Below, piece by piece: positions 7,488 through 16,261 of a stretch of DNA of 43,318 nucleotides. The stretch comes from an uncultured Coriobacteriaceae bacterium (GTDB lineage: Bacteria > Actinomycetota > Coriobacteriia > Coriobacteriales > Coriobacteriaceae): positions 1,272-44,589 of the forward strand of contig CASEER010000015.1 in NCBI GenBank assembly GCA_949287085.1. The letters run 5' to 3'. The position numbers and the translations under genes are program-made. The first letter of the stretch is position 1. Each line of letters opens with the position of its first letter. The notes beneath the pieces are model-generated. The model did not search any database. It was not told the DNA's origin and saw nothing but the letters and a program-made list of their open reading frames with translations.

Positions 7488-8918
7488 GTGAGTCACCTCT
7501 CCCCCACCGATACCTCCCAGCGCTTTCCCGACAACTTTGTTTTTGGTGGCGCCACCGCCGCCTACCAGGTAGAAGGCGCTTGCCAATCCCATGGCAAGGG
7601 CAAGGTCGCATGGGACGACTACCTCGCCCAGCAAGGCCGCTTCTCGCCCGAGCCCGCCTGTGACTTTTACAACCGCTACGATAGTGACCTCGAGCTGTGC
7701 GAGCGCTTCGGCATGAACGGCATCCGCGTCTCAATCGCCTGGAGCCGCATCTTTCCCAATGGCGGCGTGGGCGAGCCCAACGCTGAAGGCGTGGCCTTTT
7801 ACCACAACCTCTTCGCCAGCTGCCGCGCCCACGGAGTCGAGCCATACGTGACCCTGCACCATTTCGACTCCCCCGCCGCGCTCTACGCCAACGGAGACTT
7901 CCTCAACCGCGACACCATCGACGCCTTTGAGGCGTATGCCCGCTTCTGCTTTGACGAGTACCCCGAGGTGAACCGTTGGTTCACGTTCAACGAGATCGCA
8001 GCGGCCACGCTCAACCGCTATGTCGAAGGCACCTGGCCGCAGGGCAAGAAGGGCTGCCTGCACGAGTGCCTGCAGGCCCAACACAACATGATGCTCGCCC
8101 ACGCCCGCGCCGTCTTGGCCTACAAGCAGGGCGGCTATCCCGGAACGATCGGCGTCATCCACGCACTGGAATACAAGTACCCCTATGACCCCGCCTGCCC
8201 AGGCGACATCCAGGCAGCCAAAAACGACGATGTTTTGCAAAACCGCCTGCTGCTCGACGCCACCTTCCGCGGCGACTATGCGCCCGATACGCTCCAGATC
8301 ATCGAGCACCTCTGCCAGGCGAGCAACGGCTCAGTCGAGTTTTTGGACGATGACCTCTCGATTATGCGCCGCGCCGCGCAGCTCAACGACTGCCTGGGCA
8401 TCAACTATTACCAAAGCCGTTTTCTCAAGGCGTTCGACGGTGAGACCGACCTTCATCACAACGGCACTGGCGACAAGGGTACCGGTCGCTGGCGCGTGGC
8501 GGGCGTGGGCGAGCGCGCCGTACGCCCCGGCATTCCCACCACGGACTGGGATTGGATTATCTATCCCAAGGGTCTGTTCGACCTTATGATGGATATTTCA
8601 CTGCGCTATCCCAATTACAGGCAGGTGTTTATCACCGAAAACGGCATGGGTCGCAAGGACCAGCTTGTCGATGGCACCGTGGACGATTCCGAACGCATCG
8701 CATACGTCGAAGACCACCTGCGCTGGATCCTCAAGGCCATCGAATGCGGTGTCAACGTTGGCGGCTACTTTATGTGGAGCCTGCAGGACCAGTTCAGCTG
8801 GACCAACGGCTATAACAAGCGCTACGGCTTCTTCTACGTTGACTTTGAAACCCAGCAGCGCACGCCCAAGGCCAGCGCGTACTGGTTCAAGCGCGTCGCC
8901 CAGAATCACTGCCTGTAG
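7488..8918 (+). CDS. lacG: 6-phospho-beta-galactosidase, glycoside hydrolase family 1
   Basis: The 476-residue protein splits lactose-6-phosphate to glucose and galactose-6-phosphate in the cytoplasm. It has the GH1 N-terminus FPDNFVFGGATAAYQVEG, the acid/base Glu in FTFNEIAAAT and the nucleophile Glu in FITENGMG. LacG-like stretches include VAWDDYL, LHHFDSPAAL, NYYQSRFLKAFDGETD and TDWDWIIYPKGL, which favour 6-phospho-beta-galactosidase over 6-phospho-beta-glucosidase. The start is a GTG at 7488 with only a weak ribosome site; it gives the length usual for LacG, but the exact start is not certain. No lacABCD (tagatose-6-phosphate) genes lie nearby. Confidence 0.92.
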   Translation: MSHLSPTDTSQRFPDNFVFGGATAAYQVEGACQSHGKGKVAWDDYLAQQGRFSPEPACDFYNRYDSDLELCERFGMNGIRVSIAWSRIFPNGGVGEPNAEGVAFYHNLFASCRAHGVEPYVTLHHFDSPAALYANGDFLNRDTIDAFEAYARFCFDEYPEVNRWFTFNEIAAATLNRYVEGTWPQGKKGCLHECLQAQHNMMLAHARAVLAYKQGGYPGTIGVIHALEYKYPYDPACPGDIQAAKNDDVLQNRLLLDATFRGDYAPDTLQIIEHLCQASNGSVEFLDDDLSIMRRAAQLNDCLGINYYQSRFLKAFDGETDLHHNGTGDKGTGRWRVAGVGERAVRPGIPTTDWDWIIYPKGLFDLMMDISLRYPNYRQVFITENGMGRKDQLVDGTVDDSERIAYVEDHLRWILKAIECGVNVGGYFMWSLQDQFSWTNGYNKRYGFFYVDFETQQRTPKASAYWFKRVAQNHCL

Positions 8919-8957
8919 GCATCGAATCACCTGTTAGCGCCGCATATCATTAAGCGC

Positions 8958-9003
8958 ATGCGCCCCAGTCGGCATCGCCGCCGCAGGGGGCGCATTGGTT
9001 TCT
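8958..9003 (+). terminator. Terminator of the lacE-lacG operon
   Basis: ATGCGCCCC (8958-8966) pairs with GGGGCGCAT (8987-8995), followed by TGGTTTCT, 40 bases after the lacG stop. Confidence 0.7.
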
Positions 9004-9041
9004 GCCGATATCCACCAGCACAGACGCTCGTCCTTCATATC

Positions 9042-9073
9042 AAAAAGGAGGGAAACCCTCAGGGCTCCCCTCC
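9042..9073 (-). terminator. Minus-strand terminator without an obvious gene
   Basis: Read on the minus strand, GGAGGG (9073-9068) pairs with CCCTCC (9052-9047) and is followed by TTTTTG. The nearest minus-strand gene, guaA, already has its own terminator at 9241-9276, so this one would end a short transcript starting between about 9080 and 9240. The stretch 9004-9240 shows no convincing open reading frame. Confidence 0.5.
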
Positions 9074-9240
9074 CCTTGTAGCAAGCTGTCAGCATCTACA
9101 GCAAGACGCACGACAACATGCGAAAACAAAGAAATACGTGCAAACGTATGCAGCTCGATTGTGCCGCGCCGACGATCCCGCCCGCCTTCGCCCTTGACGC
9201 CGAATGCGGGCAAGCAGCGGGGTAAAGCAAACCAAACCAA

Positions 9241-9276
9241 TAAAAAAACGAGGGAGGCCGTTTCCGACCTCCCTCG
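9241..9276 (-). terminator. Terminator of guaA
   Basis: CGAGGGAGGTCG (9276-9265, minus strand) pairs with 9260-9249, with one mismatch, around a GAAA-type loop. A run of seven T follows on the minus strand. It sits 15 bases after the guaA stop. Confidence 0.92.
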
Positions 9277-9290
9277 CAAAGGGCTGATTA

Positions 9291-10901
9291 CTATTCCCAC
9301 TCGATCGTCGCGGGAGGCTTCGACGTGATGTCATACGCGACGCGGTTCACGCCCGGCACCTCCGCCACGATACGACTGGAAATCCGCGCCAGAACATCGT
9401 ACGGCAGCTTCGCCCAGTCAGCGGTCATGGCATCGCTCGACTCCACGGCACGCAGGATGACCGGGCGCGCGTACGTCCGCTCGTCGCCCATAACGCCCAC
9501 GCTCTTGATGTCGGGCAGCACGGCGAAGTACTGCCAGCAGCTGTGCTCGCTGTTGCGCTCGCCGGTCTCCTCGAACAGGCGCTGGTTGTACGCATCGAGC
9601 TCCTCGCGCACGATCGCGTCGGCGTTCTTCAGAATCTCGAGCTTCTCGGGACTCACGGCACCAATAATGCGAATCGCCAAACCCGGGCCGGGGAACGGCT
9701 GACGGAACACGATGTAGTCCGGCAGACCCAACGCCAAGCCCAGTTCGCGCACCTCGTCCTTAAAGAAGTGGTCGAGCGGCTCAATCAGATCAAAATGCAC
9801 ACCCTCGGGGAACGGAATCAAGTTATGGTGGCTCTTGATGGTCGACGCCTTGCCACCCGTTTTGCGCGCGCCGCTCTCAATAATATCCGGGTAGATCGTG
9901 CCCTGGGCCAGGTACTTTACGGGGCGCCCATCAGTCTCCAGCTGCTGCGCCACGGCAAAGAATTCCTTCCAGAACTGCGTACCGATGATGCGGCGCTTCT
10001 GCTCCGGCTCGGTCACGCCGTCAAGCAGCGCGGCGTAGCGGTCCTCGGCGTGCACGTGGAAAAAGTCCACGTCGAACTGCTTGGTAAAGACCTCCTCCAC
10101 CTGCTCGGGCTCGCCCTTGCGCAACAAGCCGTGGTTCACAAACACGCAGGTCAGTTGCTTGCCAATAGCGCGCGAGCAGAGCGCCGCCACCACGGAGGAG
10201 TCCACGCCGCCCGAAAGCGCCAGGATCACGCGGTCCTCGCCCACCTTCTCACGAATGTCGGCCGTCAGACGCTCGGCCAGGTTATCCATGGTCCAGTTTT
10301 TCTCGAGCCCGCAGATGCTGAAGAGAAAATTACTCAAAATCTCGTTGCCATGCTCCGTATGGCGCACCTCGGGGTGGAACTGCGTGGAATAGAGCTTGCG
10401 CTCCGGGCACTCCATGCTCGCCACGGGGCACACGTCGGTGCGGCTCGTAACCACAAAGCCCTCGGGCACGCGGTCAACGGCGTCGCGGTGGCTCATCCAC
10501 ACGGTCTGCTGCATGGGCGTGCCGCGGAACAGCTCCGACTCGGTGTCGCAGGCCAGCTGCGCGGGGCCGTACTCGCCCACCTCGGAGTGCGCGACCTCGC
10601 CGCCCAGCGTCACGGCCATGATCTGGTGACCGTAGCAAAAGCCCAGCACCGGCACGCCGAGCTCAAAGATTCCCGGGTCAATGGAGGGGGCATCCTCGGC
10701 GTACACGCTCGCCGGGCCGCCCGACAAAATAATGGCCGAGGGCTTGAGCTCGGCAACTTCGGCCGCCGAGATATCACACGGCACGATCTCGGAGTACACA
10801 TGCAGGTCGCGCACACGCCGGGCAATCAGTTGCCCGTACTGCGCACCAAAGTCAAATACCAGCACCTTCTGATTGGATTGGTCGAACCCGGTCTGAGCCA
10901 C
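9291..10901 (-). CDS. guaA: GMP synthase (glutamine-hydrolysing)
   Basis: The 536-residue protein converts XMP to GMP with ATP and glutamine. It has a class I glutamine amidotransferase domain (about 10-195) with the nucleophile Cys in PVLGFCYGHQIMA and the His-x-Glu of FHPEVRHTEHG. An ATP pyrophosphatase domain follows with the PP-loop LALSGGVDSSVVAALC, then the dimerisation/XMP-binding C-terminus, RQPFPGPGLAIRI...SKPPATIEWE. The GTG at 10901 is chosen because AAAGGA sits at the right distance; the longer frame to 10937 would put that ribosome site inside the gene. A -10 like TATGAT lies at 10966-10961 on the minus strand. It is a stand-alone gene, divergent from nadA. Confidence 0.97.
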   Translation of the reverse strand: MAQTGFDQSNQKVLVFDFGAQYGQLIARRVRDLHVYSEIVPCDISAAEVAELKPSAIILSGGPASVYAEDAPSIDPGIFELGVPVLGFCYGHQIMAVTLGGEVAHSEVGEYGPAQLACDTESELFRGTPMQQTVWMSHRDAVDRVPEGFVVTSRTDVCPVASMECPERKLYSTQFHPEVRHTEHGNEILSNFLFSICGLEKNWTMDNLAERLTADIREKVGEDRVILALSGGVDSSVVAALCSRAIGKQLTCVFVNHGLLRKGEPEQVEEVFTKQFDVDFFHVHAEDRYAALLDGVTEPEQKRRIIGTQFWKEFFAVAQQLETDGRPVKYLAQGTIYPDIIESGARKTGGKASTIKSHHNLIPFPEGVHFDLIEPLDHFFKDEVRELGLALGLPDYIVFRQPFPGPGLAIRIIGAVSPEKLEILKNADAIVREELDAYNQRLFEETGERNSEHSCWQYFAVLPDIKSVGVMGDERTYARPVILRAVESSDAMTADWAKLPYDVLARISSRIVAEVPGVNRVAYDITSKPPATIEWE

Positions 10902-11045
10902 AGGCTGTCCTTTCTCGCAGAGGTCGGGGCGCCGCACGCGCCGCGCTTTGTAACCTCTCCATCATACACGTTGGCGGCACCTACCACGACCAGCACGTAA
11001 ACCCTTCAGCAGAGTTACGAAACTATGGTTTTGCGCCGTATTTGC

Positions 11046-11077
11046 TTTACTGTCTTGTCATCTATCTTGACAGTAAA
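11046..11077. promoter_or_regulatory. Palindromic operator of the nad operon, probable NiaR site
   Basis: TTTACTGTC (11046-11054) and GACAGTAAA (11069-11077) are perfect inverted repeats with a 14-nt spacer. The right arm overlaps the -35 box of the nadA promoter, as expected for a repressor. The last gene of the operon encodes a NiaR-type repressor, which makes it the natural ligand. Binding is inferred. Confidence 0.75.
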
Positions 11078-11095
11078 CCGTGAGCGGACGATACT
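11067..11095 (+). promoter_or_regulatory. Sigma-70 type promoter of nadA-nadB-nadC-niaR
   Basis: A consensus TTGACA (11067-11072), a 17-nt spacer and GATACT (11090-11095) lie 35 nt upstream of the nadA start. Confidence 0.8.
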
Positions 11096-11129
11096 TCTCC
11101 GCTTGAGTCAACACAAAGGAAGGTTTTCC

Positions 11130-12065
11130 ATGTCTCATATGCCATCCACCGAGGTCAGCGGCCTCGAGCGCGAAATTGTCCGGCTCAAGCGCGGGCGCGA
11201 TGCCGTCATCCTCGCACATTACTACGCCCCGCCCGCGATCCAGCGCATCGCCGACCACGTGGGCGACTCCTTTGCCCTCGCCAAGCTTGCCACCACGCTG
11301 CCGCAGCAGACCATCGTGATGTGCGGCGTGCGGTTTATGGGCGAGAGCGCCAAGCTGCTCAACCCTGCAAAGACTGTGCTGCTGCCGGCGCCCGCGGCCG
11401 ATTGCCCCATGGCGCACATGGTTGACCGCGCCACCATCGAGCGTATGCGCGCCGAGGTCGACGACCTTGCCGTCGTTTGCTACGTCAATTCTACGGCCGA
11501 GATTAAAAGCTGGAGCGACGTATGCGTGACCTCGTCGAACGCCGTCGCCATCTGCCGCGCGCTCCCCCAGAGCAACATCCTCTTCATCCCCGACGCCAAC
11601 CTGGGACGCTTCATCGCCGAGCAACTGCCCGAGAAGCACGTCTACCTGAACCGCGGCTGCTGCCCGCGCCATCAGGCCATATCGGTGGACGAGGTCCGCG
11701 CGCTCAAGGCGCTCTACCCCAACGCACCCGTGCTTGCGCACCCCGAATGCACCGAGGCCGTGCTCGCCGAGGCGGACTTTGCCGGCTCCACGAAGGAGAT
11801 TATCGAGTATGCCGCAGCGAACGATGCGGAGGACCTCATCATCCTCACGGTCGTGGGCGTGGCATATGAACTCGAGGCACGCTGCCCCCACAAGCATTTC
11901 CACTTCCCCGCAACCACGCCGCGCTGCCCAGACATGGAGCTCATGACGCTCGAGGGCGTTGCCGCCGCGCTCCGGGGCGAGCTGGGTGAGGTCACCGTTG
12001 ACGAGACGCATGCCGAGCAGGCCAAAGCCACGCTCGACGCGATGCTCTCCTATGCGGGGCGATAG
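11130..12065 (+). CDS. nadA: Quinolinate synthase
   Basis: The 311-residue protein condenses iminoaspartate with dihydroxyacetone phosphate to quinolinate using one 4Fe-4S cluster. It shows the family motifs ILAHYYAPPAIQ, GVRFMGESAKLL and VCYVNSTAEIKSWSDVCVTSSNA. The three cluster cysteines are most likely those in VMCGVRF, NRGCCPRHQ and TTPRCPDME. The N-terminal MSHMPSTEVSG start at 11130 follows AAAGGAAGG; the longer open frame to 11025 would include the promoter and operator and is rejected. It is first in a tight nadA-nadB-nadC-niaR operon, with 2 nt to nadB. Confidence 0.96.
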   Translation: MSHMPSTEVSGLEREIVRLKRGRDAVILAHYYAPPAIQRIADHVGDSFALAKLATTLPQQTIVMCGVRFMGESAKLLNPAKTVLLPAPAADCPMAHMVDRATIERMRAEVDDLAVVCYVNSTAEIKSWSDVCVTSSNAVAICRALPQSNILFIPDANLGRFIAEQLPEKHVYLNRGCCPRHQAISVDEVRALKALYPNAPVLAHPECTEAVLAEADFAGSTKEIIEYAAANDAEDLIILTVVGVAYELEARCPHKHFHFPATTPRCPDMELMTLEGVAAALRGELGEVTVDETHAEQAKATLDAMLSYAGR

Positions 12066-12067
12066 CC

Positions 12068-13480
12068 ATGATGAACAGTACCTCCGCACCCGTGGCAGCA
12101 AGCGTGTCTCCGTTGGACGCCGCGCCTTCGGCAACCAAACCATCATCTACCACGGCAACCTCCATTACCTGCGACGTCGTTATCGTCGGCTGCGGTGTGG
12201 CCGGCCTCTACTGCGCGCTTAACCTGCCGCGCACCTACCGCGTCATCATGCTCTCGAAGGGCGCGATCGATGAATGCGATTCCATGCTCGCGCAGGGCGG
12301 CATCTGCATGCTCGTCAACGACAGCGACTACGACGCTTACTTTGAGGACACCATGCGCGCCGGCCATTACGAGAACCGCGCCGACAGCGTTGAGGTCATG
12401 ATCCGTTCGAGCCGCCGCCTGATTGCGGACCTCGTGCGCCTGGGCGTCGACTTTGAGCGCACGCCCGCAGGCGACCTTGCGTTCACACGCGAAGGCGCCC
12501 ATTCGCGCCCGCGCATCTGCTACCACGCCGACATCACAGGCGAAGAGATTACTACCAAGCTGCTCGCGCAGGTACGCAAACGGTCCAACGTAGAGATTCG
12601 CGAGCATACCTGCATGACCGACCTCATCATGGCCAACGAGGGCACACCCGCTGCGCGGTGCGCCGGCGTGCGGGCAACGGGCCCCTCAGGCGAGCCCCTC
12701 GACATCCACGCGCGCGCCACCGTTCTTGCAACGGGCGGTATCGGCGGGCTCTACAAGCACTCCACCAACTTCCCGCTGCTCACGGGCGACGGCTGCCGCA
12801 TTGCCGCCAACCACGGCGCCGCGCTTGAGCACATGGACTACGTGCAGATTCACCCCACGAGCCTCTACACGGGCAAGCCGGGCCGATCGTTCCTCATCTC
12901 GGAATCGTGCCGCGGCGAGGGTGCCATCCTGCTCGACCGCAACGGCGAGCGCTTCACCGATGAGCTCCAGCCGCGCGACGTGGTAACCGCCGCTATCAAA
13001 CGCCAGATGGCCATCGACGGCACCGACCACGTGTGGCTTTCGTTCGAGCGCATCGACCGCGCCACGATCCTCGAGCACTTCCCGCACATCTACGAGGCCT
13101 GCCGCGATGCCGGCTACGACATCCTGCACGAACCGGCGCCCGTTGTGCCCGCCCAGCATTACTTTATGGGCGGCATCCACGTTGACCTCAATTCAGAAAC
13201 CACGGTGCCCGACCTCTATGCCGCGGGCGAAACGAGCTGCAACGGCGTGCACGGCAAGAACCGTCTTGCCAGCAACAGCCTGCTCGAATCGCTCGTCTTT
13301 GCGCGCCGTGCGGCGTACCATATTGCCACCGGAGCAAGCCTTGCGGTCGATGGTGCCGAGCCGCAGCAGGCAAGCGGAGCGGCCGCGCAAAACGACACGC
13401 TCGAGCATGCCTCTGCAGCGAGCCAAGACGCCGCGCCCGCGCCGATCAATCCGGAACCCGCGCTCAGCGCGAATCGTTAG
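12068..13480 (+). CDS. nadB: L-aspartate oxidase
   Basis: The 470-residue flavoprotein oxidises L-aspartate to iminoaspartate, which NadA uses. The FAD-binding motif VVIVGCGVAGLYCALNL is at about 36-52. The flavin/substrate region is clear in ESCRGEGAILLDRNGERF, and HYFMGGIHVDL and NGVHGKNRLASNSLLESLVFARRAA follow. After about residue 420 the protein ends in an Ala/Gln/Pro-rich low-complexity tail instead of the helical C-terminal domain of long NadB proteins such as the 540-residue E. coli enzyme. The first 30 residues are also low complexity. Two adjacent ATGs (12068 and 12071) are possible starts. In anaerobes fumarate is the likely electron acceptor; this is inference. Confidence 0.95.
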   Translation: MMNSTSAPVAASVSPLDAAPSATKPSSTTATSITCDVVIVGCGVAGLYCALNLPRTYRVIMLSKGAIDECDSMLAQGGICMLVNDSDYDAYFEDTMRAGHYENRADSVEVMIRSSRRLIADLVRLGVDFERTPAGDLAFTREGAHSRPRICYHADITGEEITTKLLAQVRKRSNVEIREHTCMTDLIMANEGTPAARCAGVRATGPSGEPLDIHARATVLATGGIGGLYKHSTNFPLLTGDGCRIAANHGAALEHMDYVQIHPTSLYTGKPGRSFLISESCRGEGAILLDRNGERFTDELQPRDVVTAAIKRQMAIDGTDHVWLSFERIDRATILEHFPHIYEACRDAGYDILHEPAPVVPAQHYFMGGIHVDLNSETTVPDLYAAGETSCNGVHGKNRLASNSLLESLVFARRAAYHIATGASLAVDGAEPQQASGAAAQNDTLEHASAASQDAAPAPINPEPALSANR

Positions 13481-13487
13481 GAGAACC

Positions 13488-14375
13488 ATGAACCCCGCAA
13501 CCATGCAACTCTCGGTCGACCCGTTCCTTAGGATGGCGCTCACCGAGGATATTCCCACCGAAGACATCTCCACCGAATGTGTCATGCCCGAACCGCATCG
13601 CGGCGACGTGCAGCTCATCGCCAAGCAAGACGGTATCATCGCCGGACTCGACGTCTTTGAGCGCACGTTCACGCTGCTCGACTCGACCACCACGGTGCAT
13701 CGGCGCGTCGCCGACGGCGACGAGGTCCACGCCGGCGACGTCCTTGCCACCGTGGAGGGCGATGTCCGCATTCTGCTCTCGGGCGAGCGCGTTGCCCTCA
13801 ACATCCTGCAGCGCCTCTCGGGCATCGCCACCTACACGCACCGTGCGGTGCAACTGCTCGCCGGTACCGGCACCACGCTGGTTGACACGCGCAAAACCAC
13901 GCCGGGCATGCGCATCCTCGAGAAGGAGGCCGTACGCATTGGCGGCGCGGGCAACCACCGCTTCAACCTCTCCGACGGCGTCCTGCTCAAAGATAACCAC
14001 ATCGACGCCGCGGGCGGCATCACGCAGGCCATCACGGCAGCCCGCCAGCGCGCGCCCTTCGTGCGCAAGATCGAGATTGAAGTCGAAACGCTCGACCAAG
14101 TGCGTGAGGCGCTTGCCGCCGGCGCGGACATCATCATGTTTGACAACATGTCGGTCGAGCAGATGCGCGCAGCCGTCGAGCTCGTGGGCGATGCGGCCGA
14201 GACCGAGTGCTCCGGCAACGTGACGCTCGAAAACCTGCCCGCGCTCACGAGCATCGGCGTCGACTACATCTCGTCGGGCGCGCTCACCCACTCCGCCCCC
14301 ATCCTCGACCTCTCGCTCAAGCACCTGCGCGTCTTTGACCGCACGCCCGCTCCTACCGAGGAGACCGCCCAATGA
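13488..14375 (+). CDS. nadC: Nicotinate-nucleotide pyrophosphorylase (carboxylating)
   Basis: The 295-residue protein joins quinolinate and PRPP to nicotinate mononucleotide, releasing CO2. Active-site motifs are LLSGERVALNILQRLSGIAT, DTRKTTPGMRILEKEAV (quinolinate-binding Arg and Lys), GGAGNHRFNLSDGVLLKDNH and IEIEVETLDQVREAL, then IMFDNMS and the ISSGALTHSAPILDLSLK phosphate site. The start at 13488 follows TAGGAGAACC. Its last four bases (ATGA) overlap the start of niaR, so the two are translationally coupled. Confidence 0.97.
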   Translation: MNPATMQLSVDPFLRMALTEDIPTEDISTECVMPEPHRGDVQLIAKQDGIIAGLDVFERTFTLLDSTTTVHRRVADGDEVHAGDVLATVEGDVRILLSGERVALNILQRLSGIATYTHRAVQLLAGTGTTLVDTRKTTPGMRILEKEAVRIGGAGNHRFNLSDGVLLKDNHIDAAGGITQAITAARQRAPFVRKIEIEVETLDQVREALAAGADIIMFDNMSVEQMRAAVELVGDAAETECSGNVTLENLPALTSIGVDYISSGALTHSAPILDLSLKHLRVFDRTPAPTEETAQ

Positions 14376-14956
14376 CCGGCGCCGAGCGCCGCACCCACCT
14401 GCTTGAGCTGCTGCACGCCGCCGACACCCCGCGCTCGGGCACCTCGCTCGGCAAGCAGCTGGGCGTGAGCCGCCAGATCGTGGTGCAGGACATCGCGCTG
14501 CTGCGCAGCCAAGGGCACAAGATCATTGCCACCAACCGTGGCTATCTGGCCCCCGCGGCACCAGATAACACGCGCTCGCACCGGCTCGAGCGCATCTTTA
14601 AGGTCCGCCACACCCCCGAGCAAGCGGAGGAGGAGCTCACTTGCATCGTTGACCTGGGCGGCTGCGTAGAGGACATCTCGGTCAACCACCGCGTCTACGG
14701 CCGCATCACGGCGCCGCTTGGCCTGCGGAGCCGGCGCGATGTGGCACGGTTTATGGAAGACATGCGCTCCGGTGTGTCCACGCAGCTCTCGGCGGTGACC
14801 GACGGGTATCACTTCCACCGCGTCTCGGCAGAAAGCGAAGAGGAGCTCGACGAGATTGCCCGCGCCCTTGCCGCGCATGGGTTTGCTGCCGAGATTCTCC
14901 CCTACGAGGCGGAAGCGCTCAAAAACGAACAACACGGCACGGCCAACATCCACTAG
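14372..14956 (+). CDS. niaR: NiaR-type NAD biosynthesis repressor (HTH_11 plus 3H domain)
   Basis: The 194-residue protein has a DeoR/BirA-like winged helix at the N-terminus (ERRTHLLELLHAADTPRSGTSLGKQLGVSRQIVVQDI split over two helices). A 3H domain follows, named for three His: here in VRHTPEQAEEEL, SVNHRVYGRI and VTDGYHFHRV. NiaR (YrxA) proteins sense nicotinate and repress NAD synthesis or niacin uptake genes. Its place at the end of nadABC and the palindrome over the nadA promoter support a negative feedback loop. It overlaps nadC by 4 nt. The 3' flank has only a weak AGCAGCTT/AAGTTGCT hairpin; 14980-15055 shows no gene. Confidence 0.93.
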   Translation: MTGAERRTHLLELLHAADTPRSGTSLGKQLGVSRQIVVQDIALLRSQGHKIIATNRGYLAPAAPDNTRSHRLERIFKVRHTPEQAEEELTCIVDLGGCVEDISVNHRVYGRITAPLGLRSRRDVARFMEDMRSGVSTQLSAVTDGYHFHRVSAESEEELDEIARALAAHGFAAEILPYEAEALKNEQHGTANIH

Positions 14957-15055
14957 CAGCTTCGCCATAAGTTGCTGGGCGCCTCGTCAACCACCGCGAG
15001 CCACTGGCAACTCCGTCGGTCGCCGTTGATCAGCCCTGCACAGCAACTCTCCGCC

Positions 15056-15085
15056 TTCAAGCGCCTCGCGCGGGTGCGGTATTAT
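15056..15085 (+). promoter_or_regulatory. Possible promoter of the asparaginase gene
   Basis: TTCAAG (15056-15061), an 18-nt spacer and TATTAT (15080-15085) lie about 60 nt upstream of the start codon. Confidence 0.45.
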
Positions 15086-15146
15086 TAAGGTCCGCGTGCC
15101 GCCCTGTTGCGGCAGCGCCGTCATCCGTCCAAGAAAGCAGGGCACC

Positions 15147-16211
15147 ATGGCCGAGCAGCTCAAGAGCATCCTCCTCATTGCCACCGGCGGCACCATCGCC
15201 TCGGCCGAGGACGGTCGCGGGCTCTCACCCGTGCTCACCGGCGCGGAGCTTGCGGCATGCGTGCCCGAAATCGACGGCCTCTGCACGCTCGATATTCTGC
15301 AGCTCATGAATATCGACAGCACCAACATGCGCCCCGCGGACTGGCTGCGCATTGCACAAGCCGTGGCCGAGCGCTATGAACGCTACGACGGCTTTCTCAT
15401 CCTACATGGCACCGACACCATGGCGTATACGGCCGCGGCTCTCTCCTATCTGCTTCCGCGAAGCACCAAACCCATCGTGATCACCGGCTCGCAACGACCT
15501 ATGACGAGCTCCTTCACCGACGCGAAGCTCAACCTGTACCAGAGCCTTTTGTACGCGCTCGACGACGCGTCGTGCGATGTGTCCATTGTCTTTGGAGGCC
15601 TGGCCATTGCAGGCACGCGCGCCCGCAAGCAGCGCACCATGAGCTCCAACGCGTTTATCAGCGTGAACTATCCCCCGCTCGCCTATATTAGAAACGATCG
15701 CATCCTGCGCGCGGGTGCACTGAGCGCTGGCGCAAACGCGCAGGCAGCCAGCGCGCCGCACAAGAAGGCGGCGCGCACAGCTGTAGAGCCGCAGGTTGCC
15801 TACCACACGCTGAACGACCGGGTTGCCGTGCTTAAGCTCACGCCGGGGCTCAGCCCGCACCTGTTTACCGTGCTCAAAGACGACTACGACGCGCTCATCC
15901 TAGAGATTTACGGGCTCGGCGGTATTCCAGATTACGGCATCGACGGGCCATCGTTTAAGAACGCTATTTTTGACTGGGTCGATTCAGGCCGCAGCATCGT
16001 GCTGACTACCCAGGTGCCCGAGGAGGGTCTTGACCTGGGCGTATACGAAGTAGGGCGCGCCTATGCCGAGCATCGGGGCATTTTGCGCGGCGGAGATATG
16101 ACCACCGAGGCCATTGTAGCCAAGATGATGTGGGCGCTCGGCCAGACGCACGACCCGCACGCACTCGCCCGGCTCTTCTACCAGCCCATCAATCATGACC
16201 GCCAGATGTAG
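15147..16211 (+). CDS. ansA: L-asparaginase, type I-like
   Basis: The 354-residue protein hydrolyses asparagine to aspartate and ammonia. Both catalytic signatures are present: LLIATGGTIASAEDG (first Thr) and ILHGTDTMAYTAAALSYLL (second Thr and Asp). The ITGSQRPM and DAKLNLYQSLLYA stretches are typical of the family. There is no signal peptide, which suits a cytoplasmic enzyme. An Ala-rich insertion sits around residue 195-210 (SAGANAQAASAPHKKAARTA). The ATG at 15147 gives the standard N-terminus MAEQLKSILLIATGG; the upstream ORF extension lacks homology. The aspartate produced could feed the adjacent nad pathway, but this functional link is speculation. Confidence 0.92.
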   Translation: MAEQLKSILLIATGGTIASAEDGRGLSPVLTGAELAACVPEIDGLCTLDILQLMNIDSTNMRPADWLRIAQAVAERYERYDGFLILHGTDTMAYTAAALSYLLPRSTKPIVITGSQRPMTSSFTDAKLNLYQSLLYALDDASCDVSIVFGGLAIAGTRARKQRTMSSNAFISVNYPPLAYIRNDRILRAGALSAGANAQAASAPHKKAARTAVEPQVAYHTLNDRVAVLKLTPGLSPHLFTVLKDDYDALILEIYGLGGIPDYGIDGPSFKNAIFDWVDSGRSIVLTTQVPEEGLDLGVYEVGRAYAEHRGILRGGDMTTEAIVAKMMWALGQTHDPHALARLFYQPINHDRQM

Positions 16212-16261
16212 GCGCGTGCGCTGTCCCTCTCTCGGCAACGCTCCATCCGGGCGGCAATGCC

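Noticed and set aside
3638..8918. Cellobiose (chb/cel) PTS assignment
   Set aside because: The EIIB P-loop CQGGGTSGLLANAL and the LacG-type GH1 enzyme fit lactose better than cellobiose.
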